Assembly (NCBI GenBank): GCA_943788235.1
Contig: CALSPM010000005.1
Span: forward strand, 451,001 to 515,000
Reading direction: 5' to 3'
DNA length: 64,000 nucleotides
From: an uncultured Cyclobacteriaceae bacterium
Lineage (GTDB): Bacteria; Bacteroidota; Bacteroidia; Cytophagales; Cyclobacteriaceae
This document shows positions 1 to 9,236 of this stretch, one piece after another. Under the pieces are notes generated by a model, which searched no databases, was not told the origin of the DNA, and saw only the letters and a program-made list of their open reading frames with translations. Position numbers and translations under genes: made by a program. The first letter of the stretch is position 1. Each line of letters starts with the position of its first letter.

Positions 1-421
1 CTGAGGCCGCGTGATAGGGCCGATCTACTGCATATTGAAAAACGGTATGGTCTTCCAAGGTAAAATAGCCATGAGCAAAGCCTTTAGGAACCCACAAGGC
101 TTTATCTGGGCTATCTAATTTTATTTTATAGTGTTTAAGATAAGTTTCAGATGTTTTTCTTAAATCAACGACGAGGTCAATGACCGCTCCGCTCAGTGCC
201 AAAACAATTTTCGTCTGCGCAAAGGGATTCAGCTGAAAATGAAGACCCCTGAATACATTTTTTTTTGACTGCGCAATATTGATTTGTTCCACAGAAAAAT
301 CGAGTCCAAATTTTTTAAATCGGGTACGATTGAAGGCTTCCATGAAATAACCACGATCATCACCATGCAAATCATGATGAATCACAAAGCAATCTTTGAG
401 CGGCGTAGGTTTAATTTCCAT
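1..421 (-). CDS. rfbC: dTDP-4-dehydrorhamnose 3,5-epimerase (partial)
   Basis: The minus strand reads from an ATG at 419-421 and stays open to the window edge, giving about 140 residues of a family that is usually around 180 long, so only the C-terminal part is missing. The translation contains the cupin motifs RGLHFQ and PKGFAHGY typical of RmlC. The enzyme epimerises C3 and C5 of dTDP-4-keto-6-deoxyglucose in cytosolic dTDP-L-rhamnose synthesis. The start codon lies inside the end of rfbA (11 bp overlap), so the two are almost certainly co-transcribed and translationally coupled. The truncation is due to the window boundary and is not a mutation. Confidence 0.93.
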   Translation of the reverse strand, partial: MEIKPTPLKDCFVIHHDLHGDDRGYFMEAFNRTRFKKFGLDFSVEQINIAQSKKNVFRGLHFQLNPFAQTKIVLALSGAVIDLVVDLRKTSETYLKHYKIKLDSPDKALWVPKGFAHGYFTLEDHTVFQYAVDRPYHAAS

Positions 422-1277
422 CGACTAATTTCATTAAATAATTACCATAACCACTTTTTTGCAAGGGGACCGCGGCCTTTTGGAGTTGATCCGCATCGAT
501 GAAGCCCATTTTATAGGCAACTTCTTCAATACAACCAATTTTAAGTCCTTGTCGAGATTCAATGGCCATGACAAAATCACTTGCCTCCAACAGGGATTCA
601 ATGGTTCCTGTATCTAACCAGGCGGTCCCTCGATCCAATACTTCTACTGTTAATTTTCCCTGCTTTAAATATTCGTTATTTATGGCAGTAATTTCCAGTT
701 CACCTCGGGTGCTGGGTTGGATATTTTTTGCAATGTCTACCACGTCTTGATCGTAAAAATACAAACCGGGTACTGCATATTTTGATTTGGGATGCGTAGG
801 TTTTTCTTCGATGGACATGGCCTTTTTTTCATCGTCAAATGCCACGACACCGTATCTTTCAGGATCATTTACTTGATAAGCAAAGATGATCCCACCATGT
901 GGATTGGTGCAAATTTGTAATTTTTGAGACAATCCTGAGGCATAAAAAATATTATCACCCAAGACCAATGCAACTTTTTCCTTCCCTATGAATTCCGCTC
1001 CGATGATAAAAGCTTGAGCCAAACCTTCGGGCTCGGGTTGAACCGCATATTCAAAATGACAGCCTAAATTCGCTCCGTTGCCGAACAATTGCTGGAACCC
1101 TGGGAGGTCTCTTGGAGTAGAGATGATCAGGATTTCCCGGATGCCTGCCAGCATCAAAACCGACAGGGGATAATAAATCATGGGTTTATCGTATACGGGA
1201 AGCATTTGTTTGCTTATCGCAAGGGTCAATGGGTGCAATCGAGTTCCCGAGCCACCAGCCAAAATGATGCCTTTCAT
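411..1277 (-). CDS. rfbA: Glucose-1-phosphate thymidylyltransferase
   Basis: This 288-residue protein is the normal length for RmlA. It has the nucleotidyltransferase signature [11 protein letters not shown] at residues 8-18, the [10 protein letters not shown] segment at 23-32 and a metal-binding LGDNIFY motif near 110. It makes dTDP-glucose from dTTP and glucose 1-phosphate, the first step towards dTDP-rhamnose for surface polysaccharide. It lies 5 bp downstream of rfbB on the same strand and overlaps rfbC by 11 bp, so it is the middle gene of a tight operon in the order of transcription B-A-C. No rfbD is visible, and it may lie just outside the left edge. Confidence 0.96.
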   Translation of the reverse strand: MKGIILAGGSGTRLHPLTLAISKQMLPVYDKPMIYYPLSVLMLAGIREILIISTPRDLPGFQQLFGNGANLGCHFEYAVQPEPEGLAQAFIIGAEFIGKEKVALVLGDNIFYASGLSQKLQICTNPHGGIIFAYQVNDPERYGVVAFDDEKKAMSIEEKPTHPKSKYAVPGLYFYDQDVVDIAKNIQPSTRGELEITAINNEYLKQGKLTVEVLDRGTAWLDTGTIESLLEASDFVMAIESRQGLKIGCIEEVAYKMGFIDADQLQKAAVPLQKSGYGNYLMKLVDGN

Positions 1278-1282
1278 ATCTT

Positions 1283-2329
1283 TTAGTTATAATACGTTTG
1301 ATAATAGGCTTGGTAAGCACCCGAAGTCACATGGCTTAACCAATGTTCATTTTCAAGATACCATTTTACCGTTTTTTTGAGACCTTCTTCAAATTGTAAG
1401 GAGGGTTGCCAGCCCAGGTCATTGGCTAATTTTGAGGCGTCAATGGCATACCTTAAATCATGACCCGAGCGATCATTTACAAAAGTAATGAGCTGCTCCG
1501 AGGTGCCTGATGGTCGTTCCATGGCCTCGTCCATGAGGCGACACAATAGATGGACCAAATCTATATTTTTCCATTCATTGAATCCACCAATATTATAGGT
1601 TTCCCCAACCTTTCCTTGGTGGAAAATAACGTCAATGGCACGGGCATGATCAATGACATAGAGCCAGTCTCGAATGTTTTCTCCTTTGCCGTAAACAGGT
1701 ATGGGTTTATTGTTTTTAATATTGTTGATGGCCAAGGGAATGAGTTTCTCAGGGAAATGATTGGGGCCATAATTGTTTGAGCAATTGCTGATGACTATGG
1801 GGAGGTCATAGGTGTTGTGGTAGGCCCGTACAAAATGATCAGAGGAGGCTTTGGAAGCTGAATAGGGGCTTTTGGGATCGTAAGCGGTGGTTTCGGTAAA
1901 CAAGCCTTTTTCCCCAAGAGAGCCATATACCTCATCGGTGGAAACATGATAAAACTTTTTATCAGAGGGCTCTTTTCCCCAAGCATCTTTGGCTGCATTC
2001 AGTAAATTGACCGTTCCCAATACATTGGTTTGAATAAAATCTATGGGATGGGATATCGATCGATCGACATGAGACTCGGCTGCTAAATGGATTACGCCGT
2101 CGAGTTCATGCTTGTTGAAAAAACTTTGTACTAAGGCAGTATCACAAATATCACCCAAGATAAAATGATAATTGAGTGCCTGCTCAACATCAACAAGATT
2201 TTGCAGATTACCGGCATAGGTCAACTTATCAAGATTAAAAACTTCGTAGTGGGGATATTGTTGTACAAATCGTCGGACTACATGAGAGCCAATAAATCCT
2301 GCACCTCCGGTAATGAGAATTTTTTTCAT
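1283..2329 (-). CDS. rfbB: dTDP-glucose 4,6-dehydratase
   Basis: The protein is an extended short-chain dehydrogenase of 348 residues. It has the NAD-binding motif GGAGFIG at residues 8-14 and a YSASK catalytic segment. It converts dTDP-glucose to dTDP-4-keto-6-deoxyglucose. The open frame extends 15 codons further upstream, to 2374. The ATG at 2327-2329 is chosen because the family begins with a short MKKILITGG strand directly before the Rossmann motif, and because a TAnnTTTG promoter element overlaps the longer version. It is first in the rfb operon and divergent from the ccm operon. Confidence 0.95.
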   Translation of the reverse strand: MKKILITGGAGFIGSHVVRRFVQQYPHYEVFNLDKLTYAGNLQNLVDVEQALNYHFILGDICDTALVQSFFNKHELDGVIHLAAESHVDRSISHPIDFIQTNVLGTVNLLNAAKDAWGKEPSDKKFYHVSTDEVYGSLGEKGLFTETTAYDPKSPYSASKASSDHFVRAYHNTYDLPIVISNCSNNYGPNHFPEKLIPLAINNIKNNKPIPVYGKGENIRDWLYVIDHARAIDVIFHQGKVGETYNIGGFNEWKNIDLVHLLCRLMDEAMERPSGTSEQLITFVNDRSGHDLRYAIDASKLANDLGWQPSLQFEEGLKKTVKWYLENEHWLSHVTSGAYQAYYQTYYN

Positions 2330-2361
2330 CAAAGGATATATCAATATTGAATATATTTTGG

Positions 2362-2369
2362 CAAATATA
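2362..2369 (-). promoter_or_regulatory. Candidate -7 element of the rfb operon
   Basis: Read on the minus strand this is TATATTTG, a full match to the Bacteroidota -7 consensus TAnnTTTG. It lies about 33 bp before the rfbB start. A TTTG that could act as -33 element lies 24 bp upstream, longer than the usual 19-21 bp, so the second half of the promoter is weak. Confidence 0.4.
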
Positions 2370-2525
2370 GCCATAGTTAATAAGTGTGTTTGTCAAAGCT
2401 TAATAGTTTTTTTCAATTCTTTTACCCACTGATCAGCCGAAGAACATAAGGGGGTTTAATGAAGGTATTTTTTTTGGAGGAAGGATTATTAAGAGGAAAT
2501 GCGTAAAACCCTCAGCTTTCAACCT

Positions 2526-2533
2526 TATTTTTG
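2526..2533 (+). promoter_or_regulatory. Candidate -7 element directly before ccmB
   Basis: The sequence TATTTTTG matches TAnnTTTG exactly and ends only 4 bp before the chosen ccmB ATG. If it is used, the mRNA would be leaderless or nearly so. No good TTTG is seen at the expected -33 distance, so this is tentative. Confidence 0.3.
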
Positions 2534-2537
2534 TTTC

Positions 2538-3188
2538 ATGGATCAGATCATCGCCTTGATAAAGAAAGATTTATTGGTTGATTTTAGACAAAAATACGTC
2601 GTTGCGGGAACCGCATTATATGTTTTTGCGACCATTTATATTGCTTATTTGGCCTTTAATAACGTGATTACTCCCGCCATTTGGAATGCGCTGTTTTGGT
2701 TGATTTTGTTATTTTCAAGTATCACAGGCCTTGGCAAAAGTTTTGGCCAGGAGGCCCATCGTTCTCATTATTATTATTACTTAGCGAAGCCTGTCCATAT
2801 TTTAACTGCGAAACTTATTTATTACGGTTTTTATGAGATTTTGTTGGTCGTATTATTGACTGGGATATTTAATCTTTTTTTGGGATTTCCTGTTGAAAAT
2901 CCGTCCCTATTTTTAGTTAATCTGTTGGCAGGAGCGAGCGGCTTGTCGGTATGCTTCACGCTGATCGCTTCCATTGCGGCGAAATCTGACAATGGATCTC
3001 ATCTCATGACCATACTGGCTTTTCCAGTAATTATTCCTGTTTTATTACTTGCGGTAACCAATTCTCGTAAAATTGTTTTTGGAGCCTCTTTAGCCGATAT
3101 TTCTGGAAACCTATTGGTATTGGTCTGTTTTAATGTGATTATCATTGCATTGTCATTTATTTTATTCCCTTACAGTTGGAAAAATTGA
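2538..3188 (+). CDS. ccmB: Heme exporter subunit CcmB
   Basis: This 216-residue, very hydrophobic protein has about six membrane segments and a QEAHRSHYYYYL stretch after the second, as in CcmB. CcmB is the membrane subunit of the CcmAB ABC transporter that releases holo-CcmE during cytochrome c maturation. The open frame begins at 2499. The ATG at 2538 is preferred because CcmB proteins start with a short helix (MDQIIALIKKDL) and the extra 13 residues look like non-coding sequence. It is first in a compact ccmB-C-D-E-F operon with a 1 bp gap to ccmC. No ccmA ATPase gene is present here, so it must be encoded elsewhere. Confidence 0.92.
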   Translation: MDQIIALIKKDLLVDFRQKYVVAGTALYVFATIYIAYLAFNNVITPAIWNALFWLILLFSSITGLGKSFGQEAHRSHYYYYLAKPVHILTAKLIYYGFYEILLVVLLTGIFNLFLGFPVENPSLFLVNLLAGASGLSVCFTLIASIAAKSDNGSHLMTILAFPVIIPVLLLAVTNSRKIVFGASLADISGNLLVLVCFNVIIIALSFILFPYSWKN

Positions 3189-3189
3189 T

Positions 3190-3864
3190 ATGAAATACTT
3201 AATGAAAGCGTATTGGTGGAAACTATTGACTGTAATTTTGCTAATTTATACGGTGATTGGAGGGTTCTTAATGCCCGCACCTAGATTACCGATTCTCAAT
3301 GAAACCATCAGAATTTTACATTTTCACGTACCTATGTGGTTTGGCATGATCATTATGTTTACTGTTTCTGTATTTTATGCCATCAAATATTTATCCACCA
3401 AAAATTTAATGTACGACTTGTATGCCGAGCAGTTGGTCAATATTGGGGTCATGTTTGGTGTCTTAGGCATCGTTTCAGGTATGATTTGGGCTAATTTTAC
3501 TTGGGGAGAGCCCTGGAGCAATGATCCTAAACAAAACGCATCTGCGGTTGCCTTGCTGATATATTTTGCACTTATTATTTTAAGGGGATCTTTACAAGAT
3601 GATCATCAGAAGGCCAGATTGGGTGCGGTTTACAATATTTTTGCCTTTGCTGTTTTAATTCCCTTATTGTTTGTACTCCCTAGAATGACGGACAGTTTGC
3701 ATCCGGGCAATGGTGGAAATCCTGCCTTTGGACAATATGATTTGGATAGTGATTTGAGAATGGTATTTTATCCAGCCGTCCTGGGATGGACTTTTTTAGG
3801 GTTTTGGATGGCGACCCTAAAAATAAGAGCGGCGCGTCTTCAAAAACATTTAGATTATGAATAA
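3190..3864 (+). CDS. ccmC: Heme handling protein CcmC
   Basis: The protein has 224 residues and six predicted membrane helices. It carries the tryptophan-rich WGEPWSNDPK loop at 105-114 (the WWD domain), a conserved His in HVP at 46 and a second His at 171 in SLHPG. These are the heme-contacting elements of CcmC, which loads heme onto CcmE at the outer face of the inner membrane. The ATG at 3190 is chosen over an upstream one at 3145 that lies inside ccmB, because it follows the ccmB stop directly and gives the normal N-terminus. Its 3' end overlaps the next small gene by 8 bp. Confidence 0.94.
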   Translation: MKYLMKAYWWKLLTVILLIYTVIGGFLMPAPRLPILNETIRILHFHVPMWFGMIIMFTVSVFYAIKYLSTKNLMYDLYAEQLVNIGVMFGVLGIVSGMIWANFTWGEPWSNDPKQNASAVALLIYFALIILRGSLQDDHQKARLGAVYNIFAFAVLIPLLFVLPRMTDSLHPGNGGNPAFGQYDLDSDLRMVFYPAVLGWTFLGFWMATLKIRAARLQKHLDYE

Positions 3865-4081
3865 AATAATGAAATTATTGTTTTTGCTCTTCTTTGTAAG
3901 CCTTCAGTTGATTGCCCGATCTCAATCTCAGATTGAGATGGCAGATGATTTTAGAGGAGAAGGAAAAATTTATGTGGTGATCATGGTAGTACTTCTTTTA
4001 TTAGGGGGAATTTTTTTCACCTTATTTCGGTTCGATAGAAGACTAAGTCAATTGGAAAAGCAAATGGGAGAGGAAAAATGA
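3857..4081 (+). CDS. ccmD: CcmD-like small membrane protein
   Basis: This 74-residue protein has a signal-like hydrophobic start (residues 5-20), a short polar segment and a second helix near 37-57, followed by the basic and charged tail FDRRLSQLEKQ. CcmD proteins are small membrane adaptors that hold CcmC and CcmE together. Sequence conservation in the family is very low, so the call rests on size, topology, charge pattern and position between ccmC and ccmE. It overlaps ccmC by 8 bp and ccmE by 4 bp (ATGA), which indicates translational coupling. Confidence 0.7.
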   Translation: MNKIMKLLFLLFFVSLQLIARSQSQIEMADDFRGEGKIYVVIMVVLLLLGGIFFTLFRFDRRLSQLEKQMGEEK

Positions 4082-4482
4082 AAAAGTCACACATCATAGG
4101 CATTGTGGTCATTGCCATGGCCATAGGAATTATCCTCACTACTGCTGGAGACGCCAGTAGTTATGTCACTTTTGAGGAGGCGAAGCGCCGTGAATCTGAT
4201 GGAGATAGGTCCAAAATTCATGTGGTAGGAAAGCTCAAAAAAAGTGAGACAGATCAAGTAACAGGTATTGTACCTATGGATGACCAACTCTCTTTCACTT
4301 TTGTGATGTTAGACGAGAATGAGTCAGAGCAAAAAGTATTTCACCCCAATCCCATTCCACAAGATTTTGATCGATCTGAACAAGTAGTGGTCGTGGGCTC
4401 CTATCGAAAAGATATATTTGTCGCCGACAAAATCCTTTTAAAATGTCCTTCCAAATATCAGGAAGAAGAAATTAAAATTTAG
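4078..4482 (+). CDS. ccmE: Heme chaperone CcmE, Cys-x3-Tyr type
   Basis: The protein has 134 residues with one N-terminal membrane anchor (residues 5-22) and a periplasmic OB-fold beta domain, as in CcmE. CcmE carries heme from CcmC to the ligation complex. In the E. coli type the heme is bound covalently by the His of an HxxxY motif. Here the equivalent site is C123-P-S-K-Y127, so Cys replaces His. Such CxxxY forms of CcmE are known from some archaea and sulfate reducers. The rest of the fold and the neighbours ccmC and ccmF leave little doubt about the family. The protein is complete and shows no frameshift. Confidence 0.92.
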   Translation: MKKSHIIGIVVIAMAIGIILTTAGDASSYVTFEEAKRRESDGDRSKIHVVGKLKKSETDQVTGIVPMDDQLSFTFVMLDENESEQKVFHPNPIPQDFDRSEQVVVVGSYRKDIFVADKILLKCPSKYQEEEIKI

Positions 4483-4485
4483 CTG

Positions 4486-7005
4486 ATGGTTCATTATTTG
4501 ATAGGTAACCTAGGCCATTTAATGATCATTCTTTCATTGGTCACCGCACTCGTTTCTTGTGTCGCTTATTTCAAAACAACACAAAGTAATGACCGTACAT
4601 GGGAGCGTTATGCGGATTGGAGCTATTATGTTCACGTATTGAGTTTGATCGGCGTCTTGACGGTGCTTTTTTTAATTATCAACAAGCATTATTTTGAATA
4701 CCATTATGCATGGAATTATTCATCCAAATACTTACCCATTTACTATCAGATTTCTAGTTTTTGGAATGGGCAAGAAGGATCCTTTCTTCTTTGGATGTTT
4801 TGGAATGCGATGTTGGGCTTAGTATTGATCAAAACCAATAAATTTTGGAAACCTTCGGTTATGGCCGTCATGACCTTTACCCAGTTTTGTTTGACAACCT
4901 TGATTTTAGGTGCTGTTATTTTTGAATTGAAGATTGGCAGTTCTCCCTTTTTATTACTTCGAGATGTCGTTCAGGATGCTATTTTTGTAGTGAATCCCGA
5001 ATTTATTCCTAAAGACGGCAATGGCTTGAATCCTTTGCTTCAAAATTATTGGATGGTCATCCATCCCCCGACGTTATTCTTAGGATTTGCGAGTACTGTA
5101 GTTCCTTTTGCTTATGCGATTGCGGGCTTGTGGATAGGTAAATATAAGGAATGGATTAGACCGGCGCTGCCTTGGGCACAATTTGCAGCAATGATTTTGG
5201 GCATAGGCATTTTAATGGGTGCCTATTGGGCTTATGAAACCTTGAATTTTGGAGGCTATTGGAACTGGGATCCTGTTGAGAATGCCATCTATATTCCTTG
5301 GCTCACTTTGATTTCAGCCATTCATACTATGATTGCTTATAAAAAGAATGAAAATGCGTTAAAGGCAGCCCTTATATTGGTCTTAGTGACCTATTTGCTT
5401 ATTTTGTATTCTACCTTTCTCACCCGGAGCGGGGTGCTTGGAGAGACTTCAGTTCACTCTTTTACTGACCTCGGATTATCCGGCCAGTTGCTGCTTTTTC
5501 TAGTTTTATTCCTAGTGGGATGTGTCTTGCTGCTGGTGCGTGTTTGGAAAAAAATACCCTCAACAGATAAGGAAATGTCTGCTTATTCTAGAGAATTCTG
5601 GATTTTCATGGGGGCAACTGTGCTTTGCTTGATGGCCTTTCAAATTATTATACCTACTTCCATACCTGTATACAATGAGGTACTGGGTTTTTTTGATATT
5701 GCCTCCAATTTAGCTCCTCCGGCCGATCCAGTTCAATTTTATTCTAAATTTCAATTGTGGTTTGCAGTAGGCATTGCCCTATTATCGGGGACAGGTCAGT
5801 TTTTTTGGTGGAAGCGGATGAACTTTCAAGATTTCAAAATAGAAATTCAAAAGCCCCTAATGATTTCATTGTTAATCTCAGCATTCATATTTGTTTTAGC
5901 GGAAGTACGAGAAGTTCCTTACATGATTTTATTGACTGCGAGTATCTATTCAATTACTGCCAATTTTGCTATTTTACTGCGTTTGAAGCGAACTAATGTT
6001 AAACTTTCAGGTGGTTCCATTGCGCACATAGGCGTAGGATTGATGTTGATTGGGATTCTCTTTTCTTCTGGATACAGTAAAATTCTTTCTAAAAACAATA
6101 CAGGATTGCTTTACAGTAATGAGTTTCCCGATGAGATTAATTTGAATAATCTATTGCTTTTTTTGAATGAACCGCGGGAGATGGGTGATTATTCATTGGT
6201 GTATAAAGGCATGCGAAAAAAGACTACGGATTTGGGATATGTTGATGCCAATTTACTCACGGAAACAGACAATCCATTGATTTTGGAGGCCACTGATGAT
6301 ATTTATGTTGTCTCAGAATTGAGGGCATCTAAGGGAGATCAGGTTCGTATTACCAATAATGAAAATTCGTATTTTGAAGTATTATATGAGAAGGACAATG
6401 GCGATCATTTTGCGTTGTACCCGCGCGTGCAGCTGAATGATCAAATGGGCACCGTTTACTCACCCGACATCAGTAGAACCCTTACTGCAGACATGTATAC
6501 TCACGTAAGAACGTTCCCTGATCCAGCTCAGGAAACCGACTGGGGAGAGGTTCAAGAGTACCAAGTGGCGGTTGGGGATGACTTTTTTATTAATGATTAT
6601 GTTGCGACATTTAAAAAAATGGAACGCGTTGAGCAAGTGGAGGGTGTGACATTGATGAAAAAAGATGTAGCGGTAAAAGCCGTTATTGAAATACAAGGAG
6701 AATATCAAAATTATCTAGCTGCCCCGATTTATTTGATCAAAGATCAGATGGCGGGTAAAATACCTGCCACCATCTTTGATCTAGCGGCACGGATTACTGT
6801 TGAGTCCATAGATCCTGAAACAGACAGTTTCACTTTTGGGGTGCAACGGACTCAAAAAGATTGGATCATCATGGAGGCAGTAGAAAAGCCCTACATCAAC
6901 TTACTTTGGATCGGTGCTTTATTACTGTGCTTTGGATTTTTTATTGCTATTTTACGTAGATATGAAGAGTTCATGATTTTTCGTAATAAAGGATTGGAGT
7001 CATAA
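4486..7005 (+). CDS. ccmF: Cytochrome c heme lyase subunit CcmF
   Basis: This 839-residue polytopic protein contains the WWD-domain motif WNWDPVENAIYIPWL near residues 258-272 and the segment YSTFLTRSGVLGETSVHSF near 310, both diagnostic of CcmF. CcmF takes heme from CcmE and joins it to apocytochrome c. E. coli CcmF has about 650 residues. The additional length here is a large periplasmic region (about 560-800) before the last membrane helix. It is last in the ccm operon, 3 bp after ccmE. No ccmG or ccmH thioredoxin-type gene follows. Confidence 0.94.
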   Translation: MVHYLIGNLGHLMIILSLVTALVSCVAYFKTTQSNDRTWERYADWSYYVHVLSLIGVLTVLFLIINKHYFEYHYAWNYSSKYLPIYYQISSFWNGQEGSFLLWMFWNAMLGLVLIKTNKFWKPSVMAVMTFTQFCLTTLILGAVIFELKIGSSPFLLLRDVVQDAIFVVNPEFIPKDGNGLNPLLQNYWMVIHPPTLFLGFASTVVPFAYAIAGLWIGKYKEWIRPALPWAQFAAMILGIGILMGAYWAYETLNFGGYWNWDPVENAIYIPWLTLISAIHTMIAYKKNENALKAALILVLVTYLLILYSTFLTRSGVLGETSVHSFTDLGLSGQLLLFLVLFLVGCVLLLVRVWKKIPSTDKEMSAYSREFWIFMGATVLCLMAFQIIIPTSIPVYNEVLGFFDIASNLAPPADPVQFYSKFQLWFAVGIALLSGTGQFFWWKRMNFQDFKIEIQKPLMISLLISAFIFVLAEVREVPYMILLTASIYSITANFAILLRLKRTNVKLSGGSIAHIGVGLMLIGILFSSGYSKILSKNNTGLLYSNEFPDEINLNNLLLFLNEPREMGDYSLVYKGMRKKTTDLGYVDANLLTETDNPLILEATDDIYVVSELRASKGDQVRITNNENSYFEVLYEKDNGDHFALYPRVQLNDQMGTVYSPDISRTLTADMYTHVRTFPDPAQETDWGEVQEYQVAVGDDFFINDYVATFKKMERVEQVEGVTLMKKDVAVKAVIEIQGEYQNYLAAPIYLIKDQMAGKIPATIFDLAARITVESIDPETDSFTFGVQRTQKDWIIMEAVEKPYINLLWIGALLLCFGFFIAILRRYEEFMIFRNKGLES

Positions 7006-7017
7006 AAAAGAGACAAT

Positions 7018-7788
7018 GTGTCTTTAAGAATAGCTATTATTGGAGGTGGAAATGTAGCTACCCATTTTTTTAAGTCACTTGGTGAGAGAGGTGTCCACAA
7101 AATTTTTGTGCGAAAAAAGGAAGAAAATTCACACCTCCCTTTGACGCTTTTATCCGAGTCCAAAGATTTAAGAACATTAGACTTAGCCATAATTATCATC
7201 GCTGTATCGGATGATCAAATTATAAATGTGATGACTAATTATCATTTTGATCCGGATCAGATTATTCTTCATACTGCGGGATCTGTGGGCTTGGATGTAA
7301 TACATCAAAAGCACGCAAAATGTGGCGTGCTTTACCCGTTAATGACGCTTTCCAAAGAAGATATTATTGATTACCAGCAAATGCCCTTATTAATTGAGGG
7401 AAGTGAGGGATCTGTTTTGTTGATCACCCAACTGGCTGAAAGTATCAGTCAACGTGTAGCTTATTTTGATTCTCAAAATCGAAAAATCATTCATTTGGCC
7501 GCTGTCATTGCCAATAATTTCACTACTTCACTTCTTTTGGACGTAGAGAAGATTCTTAAAAAATATCAACTAGATAAGCATTTACTGGTACCTCTTATGG
7601 AACAAACCATACATAAAGCTTTCAACTTGGGGAGTGCAAAATCTATGACAGGGCCTGCGGTAAGAAAAGATCGGAAGATTATAGATGTGCAGTTAGGTTT
7701 ATTAAATCAGGATCCTGAAATACTCGATTTATATCAATTTTTCACCCATCGCATTCAAAAAACCAAAAGTGAGTCATCTGATAGCTGA
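7018..7788 (+). CDS. Rossmann-fold protein with DUF2520 domain
   Basis: The 256-residue protein has an N-terminal dinucleotide-binding site (IAIIGGGNVATHFF, residues 5-18) and an all-helical C-terminal half, the architecture of the Rossmann-like plus DUF2520 family related to ketopantoate and pyrroline-5-carboxylate reductases. The substrate is unknown. The start is GTG at 7018. The overlapping ATG at 7016 is out of frame and hits a stop after three codons. The gene follows ccmF by 12 bp and overlaps the next gene by 20 bp, so it is probably co-transcribed with both. Confidence 0.85.
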   Translation: MSLRIAIIGGGNVATHFFKSLGERGVHKIFVRKKEENSHLPLTLLSESKDLRTLDLAIIIIAVSDDQIINVMTNYHFDPDQIILHTAGSVGLDVIHQKHAKCGVLYPLMTLSKEDIIDYQQMPLLIEGSEGSVLLITQLAESISQRVAYFDSQNRKIIHLAAVIANNFTTSLLLDVEKILKKYQLDKHLLVPLMEQTIHKAFNLGSAKSMTGPAVRKDRKIIDVQLGLLNQDPEILDLYQFFTHRIQKTKSESSDS

Positions 7789-8626
7789 TATCAAGGGTTT
7801 TACCAAAGCCATTAGAATTCCCCATCTTTTTGGTATTGTAGTTGTACAATTCTTAACGGCATCCTATCTGCTGAAGGTCTCAAATGAGGTGGTTTTAAGT
7901 TGGGAATTTATTTTACTTATCGCTTCAATTACGATACTTGCCGCAGCAGGTTATTTGATCAATGACTATTATGACCAAAAGATTGATTTAATCAATCGGC
8001 CGGATAGGGTCGTCGTGGGCATACATCTACGTCGTCGTCGTGCATTGGCAGCACACATGGGCTCATCAATTTTAGCTATTATGATTGGTTTATGGGTAGA
8101 CCGGTGGCTGGGGATTTTTAATTTTTTTGCTTCTTTTATGTTATGGCTCCATAGTAACTATTTCAGGAGAGTACTGCTGTTGGGGAATATTATGGTGGCA
8201 CTAATGCATGTCATGATCATCTTAGTGGTTGCTGTGTATTTTCAAGCCTATAGCACCTATTTATTGGCCTATTCTTTGTTCGCTTTTGTAGCTATTTTTG
8301 TACGGGAAGTCGTAAAGGATTTTAGGGGGGTAAAGGGTGATGCCGTCCATGGAGTGGAAACTATTTCTGTAACGTGGGGGATTAGAACGGCTAAAAAAAT
8401 TATTTATCTATCTATTTTCTGTGGTATTATTTTCATGATCTATTTTTTGGAAGGTGCGCTTCCCATGAATTCAGGCATCTATTTTTTAGCTTTATTGCCT
8501 TTTTTGGGTTGGTTTATCTATCGAATCCACACAGCTGATACCAGATTACATTATCGAACTCTGAAAAAGAGTATTGATTGGATCATTCTATCTGGCATCT
8601 TAAGTATATTTTTACTTCATGAATAG
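7769..8626 (+). CDS. UbiA-family prenyltransferase
   Basis: The protein has 285 residues and about nine membrane helices. It contains both aspartate-rich motifs of the UbiA superfamily: NDYYDQKID near residue 66 and a second, KDFRGVKGD, near 186. These bind Mg-prenyl diphosphate. The closest characterised relatives are probably the geranylgeranylglycerol-phosphate synthase-like and menaquinone-type prenyltransferases, but the acceptor cannot be read from sequence. The start is GTG at 7769, inside the end of the upstream gene. The 3' end overlaps purN by 8 bp. Confidence 0.83.
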   Translation: MSHLIADIKGFTKAIRIPHLFGIVVVQFLTASYLLKVSNEVVLSWEFILLIASITILAAAGYLINDYYDQKIDLINRPDRVVVGIHLRRRRALAAHMGSSILAIMIGLWVDRWLGIFNFFASFMLWLHSNYFRRVLLLGNIMVALMHVMIILVVAVYFQAYSTYLLAYSLFAFVAIFVREVVKDFRGVKGDAVHGVETISVTWGIRTAKKIIYLSIFCGIIFMIYFLEGALPMNSGIYFLALLPFLGWFIYRIHTADTRLHYRTLKKSIDWIILSGILSIFLLHE

Positions 8627-9191
8627 GTGTAACATTGCCATTTTTGCTTCAGGGGAGGGGTCTAATGCGGAAAATATCATTAACTATTTCAAAGGCAATG
8701 ACGCTGTTAATGTGGTACTCATTGTCTCAAACAGAGCAGGTGCCGGAGTGCTCCAACGTGCTGAGAAACTGGAAGTGCCCCATTTAGTCTCTCAGCGAGA
8801 GGAATTAAATAATCCAACATTTCTGCTCTTATTGGAGCAGCAAAAAATTGACCTGATCGTTTTAGCTGGATTTCTTTTGAAAATCCCTACCTACTTAATT
8901 GCCGCTTTTTCTGATCGGATCATCAATATACATCCTGCTTTGCTCCCCAAATATGGAGGCAAAGGGATGTATGGTGATCAGGTACATAAGTCCGTTTTGT
9001 TAAATAAAGAGCTTCAATCAGGGATTACCATTCATTTGGTTAACGAGTATTATGATGAAGGTAAAATACTTTTCCAAAAAAGTTGTAAAGTCATGACGGA
9101 TGATGAGAACAAGGATTTGGCCGAAAGAATTCATCAACTTGAATATCAATATTTTCCTAAAATCATAGAAGATTACATTAATAGATTCTGA
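8619..9191 (+). CDS. purN: Phosphoribosylglycinamide formyltransferase
   Basis: The 190-residue length matches PurN. The N-terminus has a phosphate-binding FASGEGSNAENI segment. The catalytic region NIHPALLPKYGGKGMYG has the Asn-x-His active-site pair, and the conserved Asp occurs in NEYYDEGKILF. The enzyme transfers a formyl group from 10-formyltetrahydrofolate to GAR, the third step of purine synthesis. It overlaps the UbiA gene by 8 bp and is followed after 45 bp by purH, which has its own promoter-like element. Confidence 0.95.
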   Translation: MNRCNIAIFASGEGSNAENIINYFKGNDAVNVVLIVSNRAGAGVLQRAEKLEVPHLVSQREELNNPTFLLLLEQQKIDLIVLAGFLLKIPTYLIAAFSDRIINIHPALLPKYGGKGMYGDQVHKSVLLNKELQSGITIHLVNEYYDEGKILFQKSCKVMTDDENKDLAERIHQLEYQYFPKIIEDYINRF

Positions 9192-9217
9192 TCTCTTTTT
9201 AATTGTGTTTACTTTTG
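9188..9217 (+). promoter_or_regulatory. Promoter candidate for purH
   Basis: TACTTTTG at 9210-9217 matches TAnnTTTG, and CTG at 9188-9190 (one mismatch to TTG) lies 19 bp upstream. The spacing fits the Bacteroidota promoter, and the predicted leader before the purH ATG is about 15 nt. The upstream half overlaps the purN stop codon. Confidence 0.45.
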
Positions 9218-9236
9218 CACTTTAGAAAAATAATTC

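Noticed and set aside
2330..2374. 15-codon N-terminal extension of rfbB
   Set aside because: The promoter element at 2362-2369 lies inside it and the family starts at the MKKILITGG strand.
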